Origin: Streptomyces wuyuanensis
Lineage (GTDB): Bacteria; Actinomycetota; Actinomycetes; Streptomycetales; Streptomycetaceae
Reading direction: 5' to 3'
NCBI RefSeq assembly: GCF_900103455.1
Contig: NZ_FNHI01000001.1
Span: 248,001-312,000, forward strand
DNA: 64,000 nt
In this document: positions 54,966-63,746 of the stretch, piece after piece
Layout: each line of letters begins with the position of its first letter
Position numbering within the stretch: the stretch's first letter is position 1
Notes under the pieces: model-generated
The model's input: only the letters and a program-made list of their open reading frames with translations
What the model was told of the DNA's origin: nothing
The model's database searches: none
Made by a program: the position numbers and the translations under genes

Positions 54966-56132
54966 ATGTCATTGCGGTCTGCGCGGGGGTCGAAGCGTCG
55001 GACGGGCACCGCCCCCGACACCGTGGGCGCCGAGGGCCGGCAGCGCCGGGCGGCCCGGGCGACGGCCTCGCTCCCCGCCGACCCGTCGCTCCCGCCGACC
55101 ACCGGCTGGCTGCTGCGCGGCAAGGACGGGCGGCTCTCCGCGTACACGCCCGCCGTCGACGGCGTGCTGCGCTGGACCGAGAAGCGGCCGGGCGGGCCGG
55201 GGTGGATCGGCCCCGAGCTGTTCCCCGCCCCCGGCATCCTGCCGTACCTGGCGATCGCCCAGGGCTCGGACGGCTATGTGCAGCTGGTCGGGCTGCGGCG
55301 CACGCCCGTCGCCGGGGGCGAGTTCGCCACGGACGTCGTCCAGGCCATCCAGTACCAGTCGGGGCGCCCCATGCGGGACTGGTACGCGCTCGGCACCCCG
55401 TACGCCCAGGACCGCGCCCTCGCGGCCACCATAGGGCTTCCCGCGGCCGTCGTGGACGCGGGGGGTTCCCTCCACGTCTTCGTGCGCAACGCGGGCGGCG
55501 GTGTCTGCGGCCGGGCGCAGGTGCCGAACGGCAAGTGGAACAAGTGGGCCGACCTCAAGGGCAGCGGGCTGCTCGGCCTGCCCGCCGCGTCGGTCACCGA
55601 CCACGGGCTGATGGAGGTCCTCGCCCCGACGGAGGACGCCGTCCTGCGGTGGAACCAGGAGACGCAGGGCGTGAAGTTCCAGCGCGCCGACGACATCGCG
55701 TTCTCCGCCCCCGACGGCTCGGTGAGCTCCGAGCGCACCGGCCGCGAGCGGCTGACCCACTTCTGGCGCGACGCCGCCACGGGCGCCGTCCACGCCTGGC
55801 GCGAGGGCATGGCCGCGCCCGCGGCCCTCGGCGGCGAGGGCGGCACCGGACCGGTCGCCGTGCTCCGTACGCCGGTCGACGGCCAGGACTGCACGATCCT
55901 CGCCCAGCGCGGCGCCGACGGCCGCCCGGCGCTCGCCGCGTATCCGACGGAGGAGGAGTCCGCCGGCCTCAACTGGACTCCCACGGGCGATCCCTGCGTC
56001 GGCGCCCCGGCCCTCGCCATCGACGGCACCGGCCGCGTCGTCCTCGCCGCCCTCGGCGCGGACGGCTCCCTGCGCGTGACCCGCCAGAAGTCCGAGTCCG
56101 GTCTGGCCATGGAGGCGTGGACGCGGGTCTGA
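54966..56132 (+). CDS. Hypothetical protein with beta-propeller-like (PLL/lectin-type) repeats
   Basis: This 388-residue protein is assembled from about six or seven repeats of ~45-50 residues. Each contains a Trp/Phe-rich beta strand pattern such as GYVQLVGLRR, GSLHVFVRNAGGGVCGRA, WNKWADLKG and GAVHAWREG. This matches PLL-like or sialidase-like propellers, often carbohydrate-binding. The basic N-terminal 45 residues (RSARGSKRRTG) contain no clear signal peptide or membrane helix, so the location is unclear. The start is chosen at ATG 54966. I recognise no experimentally defined homologue. Confidence 0.72.
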   Translation: MSLRSARGSKRRTGTAPDTVGAEGRQRRAARATASLPADPSLPPTTGWLLRGKDGRLSAYTPAVDGVLRWTEKRPGGPGWIGPELFPAPGILPYLAIAQGSDGYVQLVGLRRTPVAGGEFATDVVQAIQYQSGRPMRDWYALGTPYAQDRALAATIGLPAAVVDAGGSLHVFVRNAGGGVCGRAQVPNGKWNKWADLKGSGLLGLPAASVTDHGLMEVLAPTEDAVLRWNQETQGVKFQRADDIAFSAPDGSVSSERTGRERLTHFWRDAATGAVHAWREGMAAPAALGGEGGTGPVAVLRTPVDGQDCTILAQRGADGRPALAAYPTEEESAGLNWTPTGDPCVGAPALAIDGTGRVVLAALGADGSLRVTRQKSESGLAMEAWTRV

Positions 56133-56197
56133 GCCCGCGGCCGGCGCGCTCCGGGGCCGCTCGCGGCCGGGGTGCGCCCCCGCGGACGGACACACGA

Positions 56198-56235
56198 GAA
56201 CGGGCCGTACGGGATCTCTCCCGTACGGCCCGTTC
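56198..56235. terminator. Bidirectional hairpin terminator
   Basis: A 17-bp perfect stem (GAACGGGCCGTACGGGA at 56198-56214 with 56219-56235) has the loop TCTC. It lies between the propeller-protein gene and the convergent fatty-acid oxidation genes. Confidence 0.92.
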
Positions 56236-56293
56236 CTGTCGGCCCGTCAGGCCGCCGAACCGTCACCGGTCAGGCGGCCGCCCGGACCCGTGG

Positions 56294-58423
56294 TCACGCG
56301 GGGACGCTCGCCACGCCCTGCGCCAGGAACCGCTTGCCGTTGACGCGCTCGGCGACGCCCTCGCGGTCCAGGTACGGCGTGATGCCGCCCAGGTGGAACG
56401 GCCAGCCGGCGCCCGTGATCAGGCAGAGGTCGATGTCCTGCGCCTCGGCGACGACACCCTCCTCCAGCATCAGCCCGATCTCCTGCGCCACCGCGTCCAG
56501 GACCCGGGCGCGGACCTGCTCCTCCGTCAGGACGACGTCGCCCTGCTTCAGCAGCGCGGCGACCTCCGGGTCCAGCTCCGGCCTGCCGCTGTCGTACACG
56601 TAGAAGCCGCGCTTGCCGGCCTCGACGACCGCCTTCAGGTTCGGGGAGACCGTGAAGCGCTCCGGGAAGGCGCGGTTCAGCGTCTCGGACACGTGCAGAC
56701 CGATCGCCGGGCCGACGAGCTCCAGCAGCACCAGCGGGGACATCGGCAGACCGAGCGGCTCGATCGCCTCCTCGGCGGTGGCGACCGGGGTGCCCTCGTC
56801 GATGACGTTCTGGATCTCGCCCATGAAGCGGGTCAGGATGCGGTTCACGACGAACGCCGGGGCGTCCTTGGTGAGCACCGCGGTCTTCTTCAGCTTCTTC
56901 GCGACACCGAACGCCGTGGCCAGCGAGGCGTCGTCGGTCTTCTCACCGCGGACGATCTCCAGCAGCGGGAGGACCGCGACCGGGTTGAAGAAGTGGAAAC
57001 CGACCACGCGCTCCGGGTGCTTGAGCTTCGAGGCCATCTCGGAGACCGACAGCGAGGAGGTGTTGGTGGCGAGGATCGCGTGCGCCGGGGCGACGGCCTC
57101 GACCTCCGCGAACACCTTCTGCTTGACGGACATCTCCTCGAACACGGCCTCGATGACGAAGTCCGCGTCCGCGAAGCCCTCGGCCTTGTCCAGGACACCG
57201 CTGACCAGTGCCTTCAGGCGGTTGGCCTTGTCCTGGTTGATGCGGCCCTTGCCCAGCAGCTTCTCGATCTCGGCGTGGACGTAGCCCACGCCCTTGTCGA
57301 CACGCTCCTGGTCGATGTCGGTCAGGACGACCGGGACCTCGAGGCGGCGCAGGAAGAGCAGCGCCAGCTGGGAGGCCATCAGACCGGCGCCGACGACGCC
57401 GACCTTGGTGACCGGGCGGGCCAGGTTCTTGTCCGGGGCGCCGGCCGGCCGCTTGGCGCGCTTCTGCACCAGGTTGAAGGCGTAGATGCCGGAGCGCAGT
57501 TCGCCGCCCATGATGAGGTCCGCCAGCGCGGTGTCCTCGGCGTCGAAGCCCTTCTGCAGGTCGCCGTCCTTGGCCGCCTCGATGATGTCGAGTGCGCGGT
57601 ACGCGGCCGGGGCCGCACCGTGCACCTTCGAGTCGGCGATGAAACGGCCGCGGGCGACTGCCGCGTCCCAGCCCTCGCCGCGGTCGATCTCGGCGCGCTC
57701 GACCACGATCTCGCCCTTGAGGACGGACGCGGTCCAGATGAGCGACTGCTCCAGGAAGTCCGCACCCTCGAAGATCGCGTCGGCGATTCCCAGCTCGTGC
57801 ACCTGGGCGCCCTTGAGCTGCTTGTTCTGGTTGAGCGAGTTCTCGATGACGACCGAGACGGCCTTGTCGGCACCGATCAGGTTCGGCAGGATCGTGCAGC
57901 CGCCCCAGCCCGGCACCAGACCGAGGAAGACCTCGGGCAGCGAGAAGGCCGGCAGCGCCTGGGAGACCGTGCGGTACGAGCAGTGCAGACCGACCTCGAC
58001 GCCGCCGCCCATCGCCGCGCCGTTGTAGTAGGCGAACGTCGGCACGGCCAGCGAGGACAGCCTCTTGAAGACGTCGTGGCCGCCCTTGCCGATGGCGAGC
58101 GCGTCCTCGTGGCGCTTCAGCAGCTCGACGCCCTTGAGGTCGGCGCCGACGGCGAAGATGAACGGCTTGCCGGTGATGCCGACACCGACGACGGCGCCCT
58201 CGGACGCCTCCTTCTCGACCTGGTCGATCGCCGCGTTGAGGTTCGCGAGCGACTGCGGGCCGAACGTCGTCGGCTTGGTGTGGTCCAGGCCGTTGTCCAG
58301 CGTGATGAGGGCGAACCTGCCCGCGCCGCCGGGGAGGTCGAGGTGGCGTACGTGCGCCTGCGTGACGACCTCGTCCGGGAACAGCTCGGCCGCGCCCTTC
58401 AGGAGCTCAGCGGTGGTGGTCAC
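56294..58423 (-). CDS. Fatty-acid oxidation multifunctional protein (enoyl-CoA hydratase/3-hydroxyacyl-CoA dehydrogenase)
   Basis: This 709-residue FadB-type protein has an N-terminal crotonase domain (about residues 1-200; FIFAVGADLKGVELL and GAAMGGGVEVGLHC). A 3-hydroxyacyl-CoA dehydrogenase follows, with VGVVGAGLMASQLALLFLRR (about 320-339), NTSSLSVSEMASKLKHPERVVGFHFFNP and the C-terminal APAFVVNRILTRFMGE. It performs the second and third steps of beta-oxidation with the thiolase encoded just upstream. GTG 58423 has GGAGG six bases upstream and overlaps the thiolase stop (GTGA). Confidence 0.95.
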   Translation of the reverse strand: MTTTAELLKGAAELFPDEVVTQAHVRHLDLPGGAGRFALITLDNGLDHTKPTTFGPQSLANLNAAIDQVEKEASEGAVVGVGITGKPFIFAVGADLKGVELLKRHEDALAIGKGGHDVFKRLSSLAVPTFAYYNGAAMGGGVEVGLHCSYRTVSQALPAFSLPEVFLGLVPGWGGCTILPNLIGADKAVSVVIENSLNQNKQLKGAQVHELGIADAIFEGADFLEQSLIWTASVLKGEIVVERAEIDRGEGWDAAVARGRFIADSKVHGAAPAAYRALDIIEAAKDGDLQKGFDAEDTALADLIMGGELRSGIYAFNLVQKRAKRPAGAPDKNLARPVTKVGVVGAGLMASQLALLFLRRLEVPVVLTDIDQERVDKGVGYVHAEIEKLLGKGRINQDKANRLKALVSGVLDKAEGFADADFVIEAVFEEMSVKQKVFAEVEAVAPAHAILATNTSSLSVSEMASKLKHPERVVGFHFFNPVAVLPLLEIVRGEKTDDASLATAFGVAKKLKKTAVLTKDAPAFVVNRILTRFMGEIQNVIDEGTPVATAEEAIEPLGLPMSPLVLLELVGPAIGLHVSETLNRAFPERFTVSPNLKAVVEAGKRGFYVYDSGRPELDPEVAALLKQGDVVLTEEQVRARVLDAVAQEIGLMLEEGVVAEAQDIDLCLITGAGWPFHLGGITPYLDREGVAERVNGKRFLAQGVASVPA

Positions 58424-59670
58424 TTGTCGCCTCCGGCGTCCTTGTGGTGCGGGTTCTCCCAGATGACGGTGGCGCCCATGCCGAAGCCGACGCACATCGT
58501 GGTGAGGCCGTAACGGACCTCCGGCTGCTCCTCGAACTGCCGCGCAAGCTGCGTCATCAGACGCACGCCGGAGGAGGCCAGCGGGTGGCCGAAGGCGATC
58601 GCGCCGCCGTACTGGTTCACCCGGGCGTCGTCGTCGGCGATGCCGTAGTGCTCGAGGAAGGCCAGGACCTGGACGGCGAAGGCCTCGTTGATCTCGAACA
58701 GGCCGATGTCCTCGATGGACAGGCCCGCCTGGGCGAGGGCCTTCTCCGTCGCGGGGATCGGGCCGTAGCCCATGACCTCGGGCTCGACTCCGGCGAAGGA
58801 GTACGAGACCAGGCGCATCTTGACCGGGAGGTTGTTCTCCCGGGCGAAGTCCTCGGAGGCGATCAGCGAGGCGGTGGCGCCGTCGTTGAGCCCCGCGGCG
58901 TTGCCGGCGGTGACGCGGCCGTGGACACGGAACGGCGTCTTCAGGCCCTGGAGGTTCTCGAACGTGGTGCCCGGGCGCATCGGCTCGTCGGCGGTGACCA
59001 GGCCCCAGCCCGTCTCGCCCGCCTCGCCCGCGGCGGAGCCCCCGTCGGGTACAGCGGTGCGGCGCACCGACACCGGCACCAGGTCCTTCTGGATCTTGCC
59101 GTTGGCGTATGCCTTGGCGGCCTTCTCCTGCGAGCGCACGGCGTACTCGTCGGCGCGCTGCTTGGTGATGGTCGGGTAGCGGTCGTGCAGGTTCTCGGCG
59201 GTCATGCCCATGAAGAGGGCGGACTGGTCGACGAGCTTCTCCGACACGAAGCGCGGGTTCGGGTCAACGCCCTCGCCCATCGGGTGGCGGCCCATGTGCT
59301 CCACGCCACCGGCGATGGCGATGTCGTACGCACCGAAGGCGACGGACCCGGCGACCGCGGTCACGGCGGTCAGCGCGCCGGCGCACATGCGGTCGATGGA
59401 GTAGCCCGGGACGGACTGCGGCAGACCCGCGAGGATGCCGGCGGTGCGGCCGATGGTCAGACCCTGGTCGCCGATCTGCGTGGTCGCGGCGATGGCGACC
59501 TCGTCGATCTTCTTGGGGTCGAGGTCCGGGTTGCGGCGCAGCAGCTCCCGGATGGCCTTCACGACGAGATCGTCGGCACGGGTCTCGTGGTAGATGCCCT
59601 TCGGGCCCGCCTTGCCGAACGGGGTGCGGACGCCGTCGACGAAGACGACGTCCCTGACGGTACGAGGCAC
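58420..59670 (-). CDS. Acetyl-CoA C-acyltransferase (thiolase, FadA type)
   Basis: This 416-residue thiolase has the nucleophilic cysteine in IDRMCAGALTAV (about residues 89-100), the His/Asn motif in FEINEAFAVQ and GHPLASSGVR, and the second catalytic cysteine in TTMCVGFGMGAT near the C-terminus. It cleaves 3-ketoacyl-CoA in the last step of beta-oxidation and is translationally coupled to the FadB-type gene. The GTG start has GGAGGAG seven bases upstream on the minus strand. Confidence 0.95.
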   Translation of the reverse strand: MPRTVRDVVFVDGVRTPFGKAGPKGIYHETRADDLVVKAIRELLRRNPDLDPKKIDEVAIAATTQIGDQGLTIGRTAGILAGLPQSVPGYSIDRMCAGALTAVTAVAGSVAFGAYDIAIAGGVEHMGRHPMGEGVDPNPRFVSEKLVDQSALFMGMTAENLHDRYPTITKQRADEYAVRSQEKAAKAYANGKIQKDLVPVSVRRTAVPDGGSAAGEAGETGWGLVTADEPMRPGTTFENLQGLKTPFRVHGRVTAGNAAGLNDGATASLIASEDFARENNLPVKMRLVSYSFAGVEPEVMGYGPIPATEKALAQAGLSIEDIGLFEINEAFAVQVLAFLEHYGIADDDARVNQYGGAIAFGHPLASSGVRLMTQLARQFEEQPEVRYGLTTMCVGFGMGATVIWENPHHKDAGGDK

Positions 59671-60507
59671 GATGGCTCTCCTCCAGGGTGCGGGGTGGCA
59701 CTGCTGCGTGGCACACGGCTAAGCGTGCGCTTGCTGCCCTCATGCTACTTGCGGGTAACTGGGTTGCCCACCCCTCGCGGCGGGAGCGGCGAACGTCACA
59801 TGCGTTCGCCCCGGCTCGGCGGCGGGCGCGCGCTCGGCGCGCCGGGCGACCTGTGCGCGCGGGGGGCCTTCCGTGCCCCGACCGGTCCTCCGTGCCGGGC
59901 CGCGGCTCGGGGCGGCCGGTGCGCCGGTCCCCAAGTGCCCGCCGGCCTACGGGTGCTGCGGCGCGCGTACGTCCGGGCGGACGGCCGTCCGCGACGGCGG
60001 CGGCCTTTCGCGCTCCGGTGCGCCGGCGGGAGGGCCCGGGCGGGGCGGGGCCCGTGTCCCGGTCACGCGAGCGTGAAGTGCGGGGCGGGACGCGCCGCAT
60101 CCGGCGTGTGAGCCGGGACGCGCCGCATCGGGTGCGTGGCCCGGTCGCGGCGGGCCGTGCCGTCCCGGGCGCGAGCCCGGTGGTCCGGGGCGCCGCAGCC
60201 CCTGCCGCATCCCGCGCATGGTCCGGGGGCGGCAGACCGTGTCGTCCCGGGCGCGAGCCCAGTGGTCCCGGGGTGACGCGGCCGCCGCATCGCATCCGGC
60301 GTGTGAGCCGGGACGCGCCGCATCCGGCGCATGGCCGCGGTCGCGGCGGGCCGTGTCGTCCCGGGCGTGAGGCCCGGCGCCGCGCGGGCGCCGGAGCCGA
60401 CCGTGCGGGGCCCGAGCGCGCCACGCGAGCGGCGGTGGCCCCGCGCGTGCGGCGCCACCGCGCGGACGTGCGGCGCCGACGGCACGTACAGCCTGCGCGG
60501 CGCCGGG
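59671..60507. repeat. Gene-free 837-bp stretch with long degenerate repeats
   Basis: No gene is supported between thiolase and RNase D. A 33-bp unit occurs identically at 60097-60129 and 60292-60324 (core GTGTGAGCCGGGACGCGCC). A second unit, built around CGTCCCGGGCGCGAGCCC, occurs three times with changes at about 60143-60186, 60220-60268 and 60339-60375. The promoter of the thiolase operon must lie near 59690-59760, where the only AT-richer bases are found. Confidence 0.7.
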
Positions 60508-61791
60508 TCAGGGAGTCGCCTGGAGCGCCCTGGTCAGAAGCGGTGTCACCTGTTCGACCTGCCACGGCCGCGCCCCCAGCGCGGACAGCGCGGAGGCGAC
60601 CGCCTCCGGGGTCGTCTCCGCCGGCGGCTCCCAGCACAGGCGCCGCACCGTGTCCGGCGTGATCAGGTTCTCCTGGGGCAGGTTCAGCTGCTCCGCCAGC
60701 GTGGACACCGCCGCCCGCGCCGCGGACAGCCGCGCCGCCGCGACCGGGTCCTTGTCCGCCCAGGAACGCGGCGGCGGCGGTCCGGTCACCGGCTGCCCCG
60801 GCTGCGGCAGCTCCGCCTCGGACAGGCCCCGCGCGCGGTCCACCGCCGCCTGCCACTGCTCCAGCTGCCGCCGGCCCATGCGGTGCCCGAAGCCGGGCAG
60901 GGCCGTCAGCGCGTGCACGTTCAGCGGAAGCGCCAGCGCCGCCTCGATGATCGCCGCGTCGCCGAGCACCTTGCCGGGGGAGACGTCGCGACGCTGCGCC
61001 ACCTTGTCGCGGGCGGTCCACAGCTCCCGTACGACGGCCATCTGACGGCGGCGGCGCACCTTGTGCATGCCCGACGTGCGCCGCCAGGGGTCCTTGCGCG
61101 GAGGCGCGGGCGGCGCCGACGCGATGGCCTCGAACTCCTGCCGCGCCCACTCCAGCTTCCCCTGCCGGTCCAGCTCCTTCTCCAGCGCGTCCCGCAGATC
61201 GACGAGCAGCTCGACGTCGAGCGCCGCGTACCGCAGCCAGGGCTCAGGGAGCGGGCGGGTCGACCAGTCCACCGCCGAGTGGCCCTTCTCCAGGGCGTAG
61301 CCCAGGACCGACTCGACCATGGCGCCGAGGCCCACCCGGGGGAAGCCGGCGAGCCGCCCGGCGAGCTCGGTGTCGAAGAGCCGGGTCGGCAGCATGCCTA
61401 TTTCGCGCAGGCACGGGAGGTCCTGGGTGGCGGCGTGCAGGATCCACTCGGTGCCGGCGAGAGCGTCGCCGAGCGCGGAGAGGTCGGGGCAGCCGACCGG
61501 GTCGACGAGTGCCGTGCCCGCGCCCTGGCGGCGCAGCTGGACGAGGTACGCGCGCTGCCCGTAGCGGTAGCCGGACGCGCGTTCGGCGTCGACGGCGACG
61601 GGACCGCTGCCGGCGGCGAACGCGGCGACGACGGACTCCAGCGCCTCGGGCGTGGACACCACCGGGGGGATGCCTTCCCGCGGCTCCAGCAGGGGAATCG
61701 GCGCCCCTTCGTCAGAGACGCCGCCGTCCGGGGGGCCGCCCCCGGTGGTGCGCAGGTCCGGCTCTGCTGCGGTCTCTTGGGCGTCGGTCAC
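60508..61791 (-). CDS. Ribonuclease D-like 3'-5' exoribonuclease
   Basis: This 427-residue DEDD-family nuclease has exonuclease motif I VAVDAERASGYRY (about residues 65-77, D and E), motif II ILHAATQDLPCL (about 116-127, D) and motif III RYAALDVELLVDL (about 203-215, Y and D). An HRDC helical domain follows at about 250-340 (RELWTARDKVAQRRDVSPGKVLGD). It probably trims tRNA or other stable RNA 3' ends. The start is GTG without a clear ribosome site; TACCCT lies six bases upstream, which suits a leaderless message. Confidence 0.92.
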   Translation of the reverse strand: MTDAQETAAEPDLRTTGGGPPDGGVSDEGAPIPLLEPREGIPPVVSTPEALESVVAAFAAGSGPVAVDAERASGYRYGQRAYLVQLRRQGAGTALVDPVGCPDLSALGDALAGTEWILHAATQDLPCLREIGMLPTRLFDTELAGRLAGFPRVGLGAMVESVLGYALEKGHSAVDWSTRPLPEPWLRYAALDVELLVDLRDALEKELDRQGKLEWARQEFEAIASAPPAPPRKDPWRRTSGMHKVRRRRQMAVVRELWTARDKVAQRRDVSPGKVLGDAAIIEAALALPLNVHALTALPGFGHRMGRRQLEQWQAAVDRARGLSEAELPQPGQPVTGPPPPRSWADKDPVAAARLSAARAAVSTLAEQLNLPQENLITPDTVRRLCWEPPAETTPEAVASALSALGARPWQVEQVTPLLTRALQATP

Positions 61792-61816
61792 CTGTCAAGG
61801 GTATCCGTGAACGGCA

Positions 61817-61852
61817 AGCGCCCGTCGACGGAACGTTCCGTCGACGGGCGCT
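61817..61852. terminator. 36-bp perfect palindrome, terminator hairpin
   Basis: AGCGCCCGTCGACGGAAC (61817-61834) is followed directly by its complement (61835-61852). It lies 20 bases after the end of the response-regulator gene (minus strand) and just upstream of the RNase D gene. Confidence 0.88.
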
Positions 61853-61871
61853 GGTCCGATGTAAAGGATGA

Positions 61872-62534
61872 TCAGTGGATGATGCCGGTGCGCAGCGCCA
61901 CGGCCACCATGCCCGCGCGGTCACCGGTGCCGAGCTTGCGGGCGATGCGGGCCAGGTGGCTCTTCACCGTCAGGGCGGACAGGCCCATCGAGACACCGAT
62001 CGCCTTGTTCGACTGCCCCTCCGCGACCAGCCGGAGCACCTCCACCTCGCGGCCCGACAGCTCGCGGTAGCCGCCCGGGTGGCTCGGGGCGCCGGGGGGA
62101 CGGCGGTGCAGCCGGGCGGCCGCGGCGCCGATGGGGGCGGCTCCGGGGCGGGTGGGGTGGCCGAGGTTGGTGCGCGTACCGGTCACGACGTAGCCCTTCA
62201 CCCCGCCGGCGAGCGCGTTGCGGACCGCGCCGATGTCGTCGGCGGCGGAGAGGGCGAGGCCGTTGGGCCAGCCCGCGGCGCGGGTCTCGGACAGCAGCGT
62301 CAGCCCGCTGCCGTCGGGCAGGTGGACGTCGGCCACGCAGATGTCGCGCGGATTGCCGACGCGGGGACGGGCCTCCGCGATGGACGACGCCTCGATGACA
62401 TCACGCACCCCGAGCGCCCACAGGTGGCGGGTGACGGTGGAGCGGACGCGCGGGTCGGCCACGACGACCATGGCCGTCGGCTTGTTCGGGCGGTAGGCGA
62501 CCAGGCTTGCGGGCTGCTCGAGGAGAACGGACAC
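61872..62534 (-). CDS. Orphan LuxR/NarL-type response regulator
   Basis: This 220-residue protein has a receiver-like domain with phospho-acceptor candidate D69 in CVADVHLPDGSG, then a Pro/Arg-rich linker (about residues 125-150). The C-terminal LuxR HTH (about 157-205) reads LSGREVEVLRLVAEGQSNKAIG..SALTVKSHLARIARKLG. The acidic pocket is reduced (VVVADPRVR), so phosphorylation is uncertain. The GTG has AGGAGG five bases upstream. No kinase gene is nearby. The position between RNase D and DUF3000/hemE is common in streptomycetes as far as I recall. Confidence 0.88.
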   Translation of the reverse strand: MSVLLEQPASLVAYRPNKPTAMVVVADPRVRSTVTRHLWALGVRDVIEASSIAEARPRVGNPRDICVADVHLPDGSGLTLLSETRAAGWPNGLALSAADDIGAVRNALAGGVKGYVVTGTRTNLGHPTRPGAAPIGAAAARLHRRPPGAPSHPGGYRELSGREVEVLRLVAEGQSNKAIGVSMGLSALTVKSHLARIARKLGTGDRAGMVAVALRTGIIH

Positions 62535-62987
62535 CAGGCCTCCTGGGAAGGTGGGGGACGGAGCCGGCTCGGGGATGAAGCCGGGGCGAACCGTGCTTGA
62601 TGGGTCACCACCTCTTCGGCAGCAAACCTGGTCGCCTTTAGAGAAAGATCACGATTTGGTGAGTAACAATTCCGGCAATTAGGACGCGTGATCGATCATG
62701 CTGTGATCCCGTCCGGACATCCCGGCGCCCCTCACACGCCCTGGCCGTGGCCGGATCCCGCCGTCGCGGGCCGTGGCTGAGGCCGCCGACCCCGCGAGCC
62801 GACGCGCGGCCGCGACGGCTTCGGTCCGCCCCGCGCCGCTCCAGTACCTGTTCCGGTGGTGCCCGTGCCGGCGCCGCGTCCGCGACGCCCGCCCGAGGCC
62901 CCTCCTTATGCCGTCTCCCGCGCAGCGTCTCCCGCGCAGCGACGCCCCGGCGACGCCGCGCCGGGCACCTTGCGTCCCGCCGGGAAG
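62535..62987. other. Gene-free region upstream of the orphan regulator
   Basis: The 453 bases contain an AT-rich island (about 62625-62705) that is the likely regulator promoter. It includes TGATCGATCA (62689-62698), a perfect 10-bp palindrome, and AATTCCGGCAATT at 62668-62680. The rest (62710-62987) shows no coding signal I trust. Confidence 0.5.
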
Positions 62988-63656
62988 CTACGGAGCGTGC
63001 GGTCCGCGGCGCTGGGGCAGGGTGACGACGCCCGCCGTCGCGCCGTCCGGAACGCCCGCGGGCGGCAGCCCGCCGATCTGGCAGAGCAGGTCGCACCAGG
63101 CCGCGAGGTGCGCCGCGGTGTCCGGGGCCCCGTCGCGGCCCTCGCGCGGGGTCCAGGACGCCCGGATCTCGATCTGCGTCGCCGGACGCCGGTCCGCGAG
63201 TCCTCCGAAGTAGTGAGACCCCGCACGGGTGACGGTGCCGCTCGGCTCCCCGTACGAGAGGTTCCGTGCCTCGAGCGCGCCCGTCAGCCACGACCAGCAC
63301 ACCTCCGGCAGCAGCGGGTCCGCCGCCATCTCCGGCTCCAGTTCGGCGCGCACCAGCGTCACCAGCCGGAACGTGCCCTGCCACGCCTCGTGGCCGTCCG
63401 GGTCGTGCAGCAGGACCAGCCGGCCGTCGGCCAGGTCCTCGCCGTCGTCGACGACGGCCGCCTCCAGGGCGTACGCGTGGGGCGCGAGCCGCTGCGGCGG
63501 CCGGGCCGGGTCCACCTCGATCCCGGGCCGCAGCCGTGCCGCACGCAGCGCGTCGACCGCGAGCCGGAACGCCCGCGGCACGGAGTTCCGCTCGGCGTCG
63601 TCCGTGCCCTCGGCACCGTCGGATGGATCGGAGAACTGTCCCTGAGCCGCAGCCAT
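62988..63656 (-). CDS. DUF3000 domain protein
   Basis: This 222-residue protein of unknown function matches the actinobacterial DUF3000 family, which is typically found beside hemE. Conserved segments are [23 protein letters not shown] (about residues 26-48), [14 protein letters not shown] and [14 protein letters not shown], with a C-terminal [17 protein letters not shown]. No ribosome site precedes the ATG, but a -10-like TACTCT ends seven bases upstream on the minus strand, so the message may be leaderless. It is divergent from hemE. Confidence 0.85.
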   Translation of the reverse strand: MAAAQGQFSDPSDGAEGTDDAERNSVPRAFRLAVDALRAARLRPGIEVDPARPPQRLAPHAYALEAAVVDDGEDLADGRLVLLHDPDGHEAWQGTFRLVTLVRAELEPEMAADPLLPEVCWSWLTGALEARNLSYGEPSGTVTRAGSHYFGGLADRRPATQIEIRASWTPREGRDGAPDTAAHLAAWCDLLCQIGGLPPAGVPDGATAGVVTLPQRRGPHAP

Positions 63657-63746
63657 GCGGGGAAGAGTAGGCGGAACGCGGGCCCGGCGCAGGGAGGGAC
63701 ACCCACCCGCGCATGCTCCGTGCCCGCACATGCGAAGATTCTGGGC

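Noticed and set aside
59688..60662. A 324-codon plus-strand frame across the thiolase-RNase D spacer
   Set aside because: It consists of Arg/Gly/Pro/Ala-rich repeats produced by the DNA repeats and runs antisense into RNase D.
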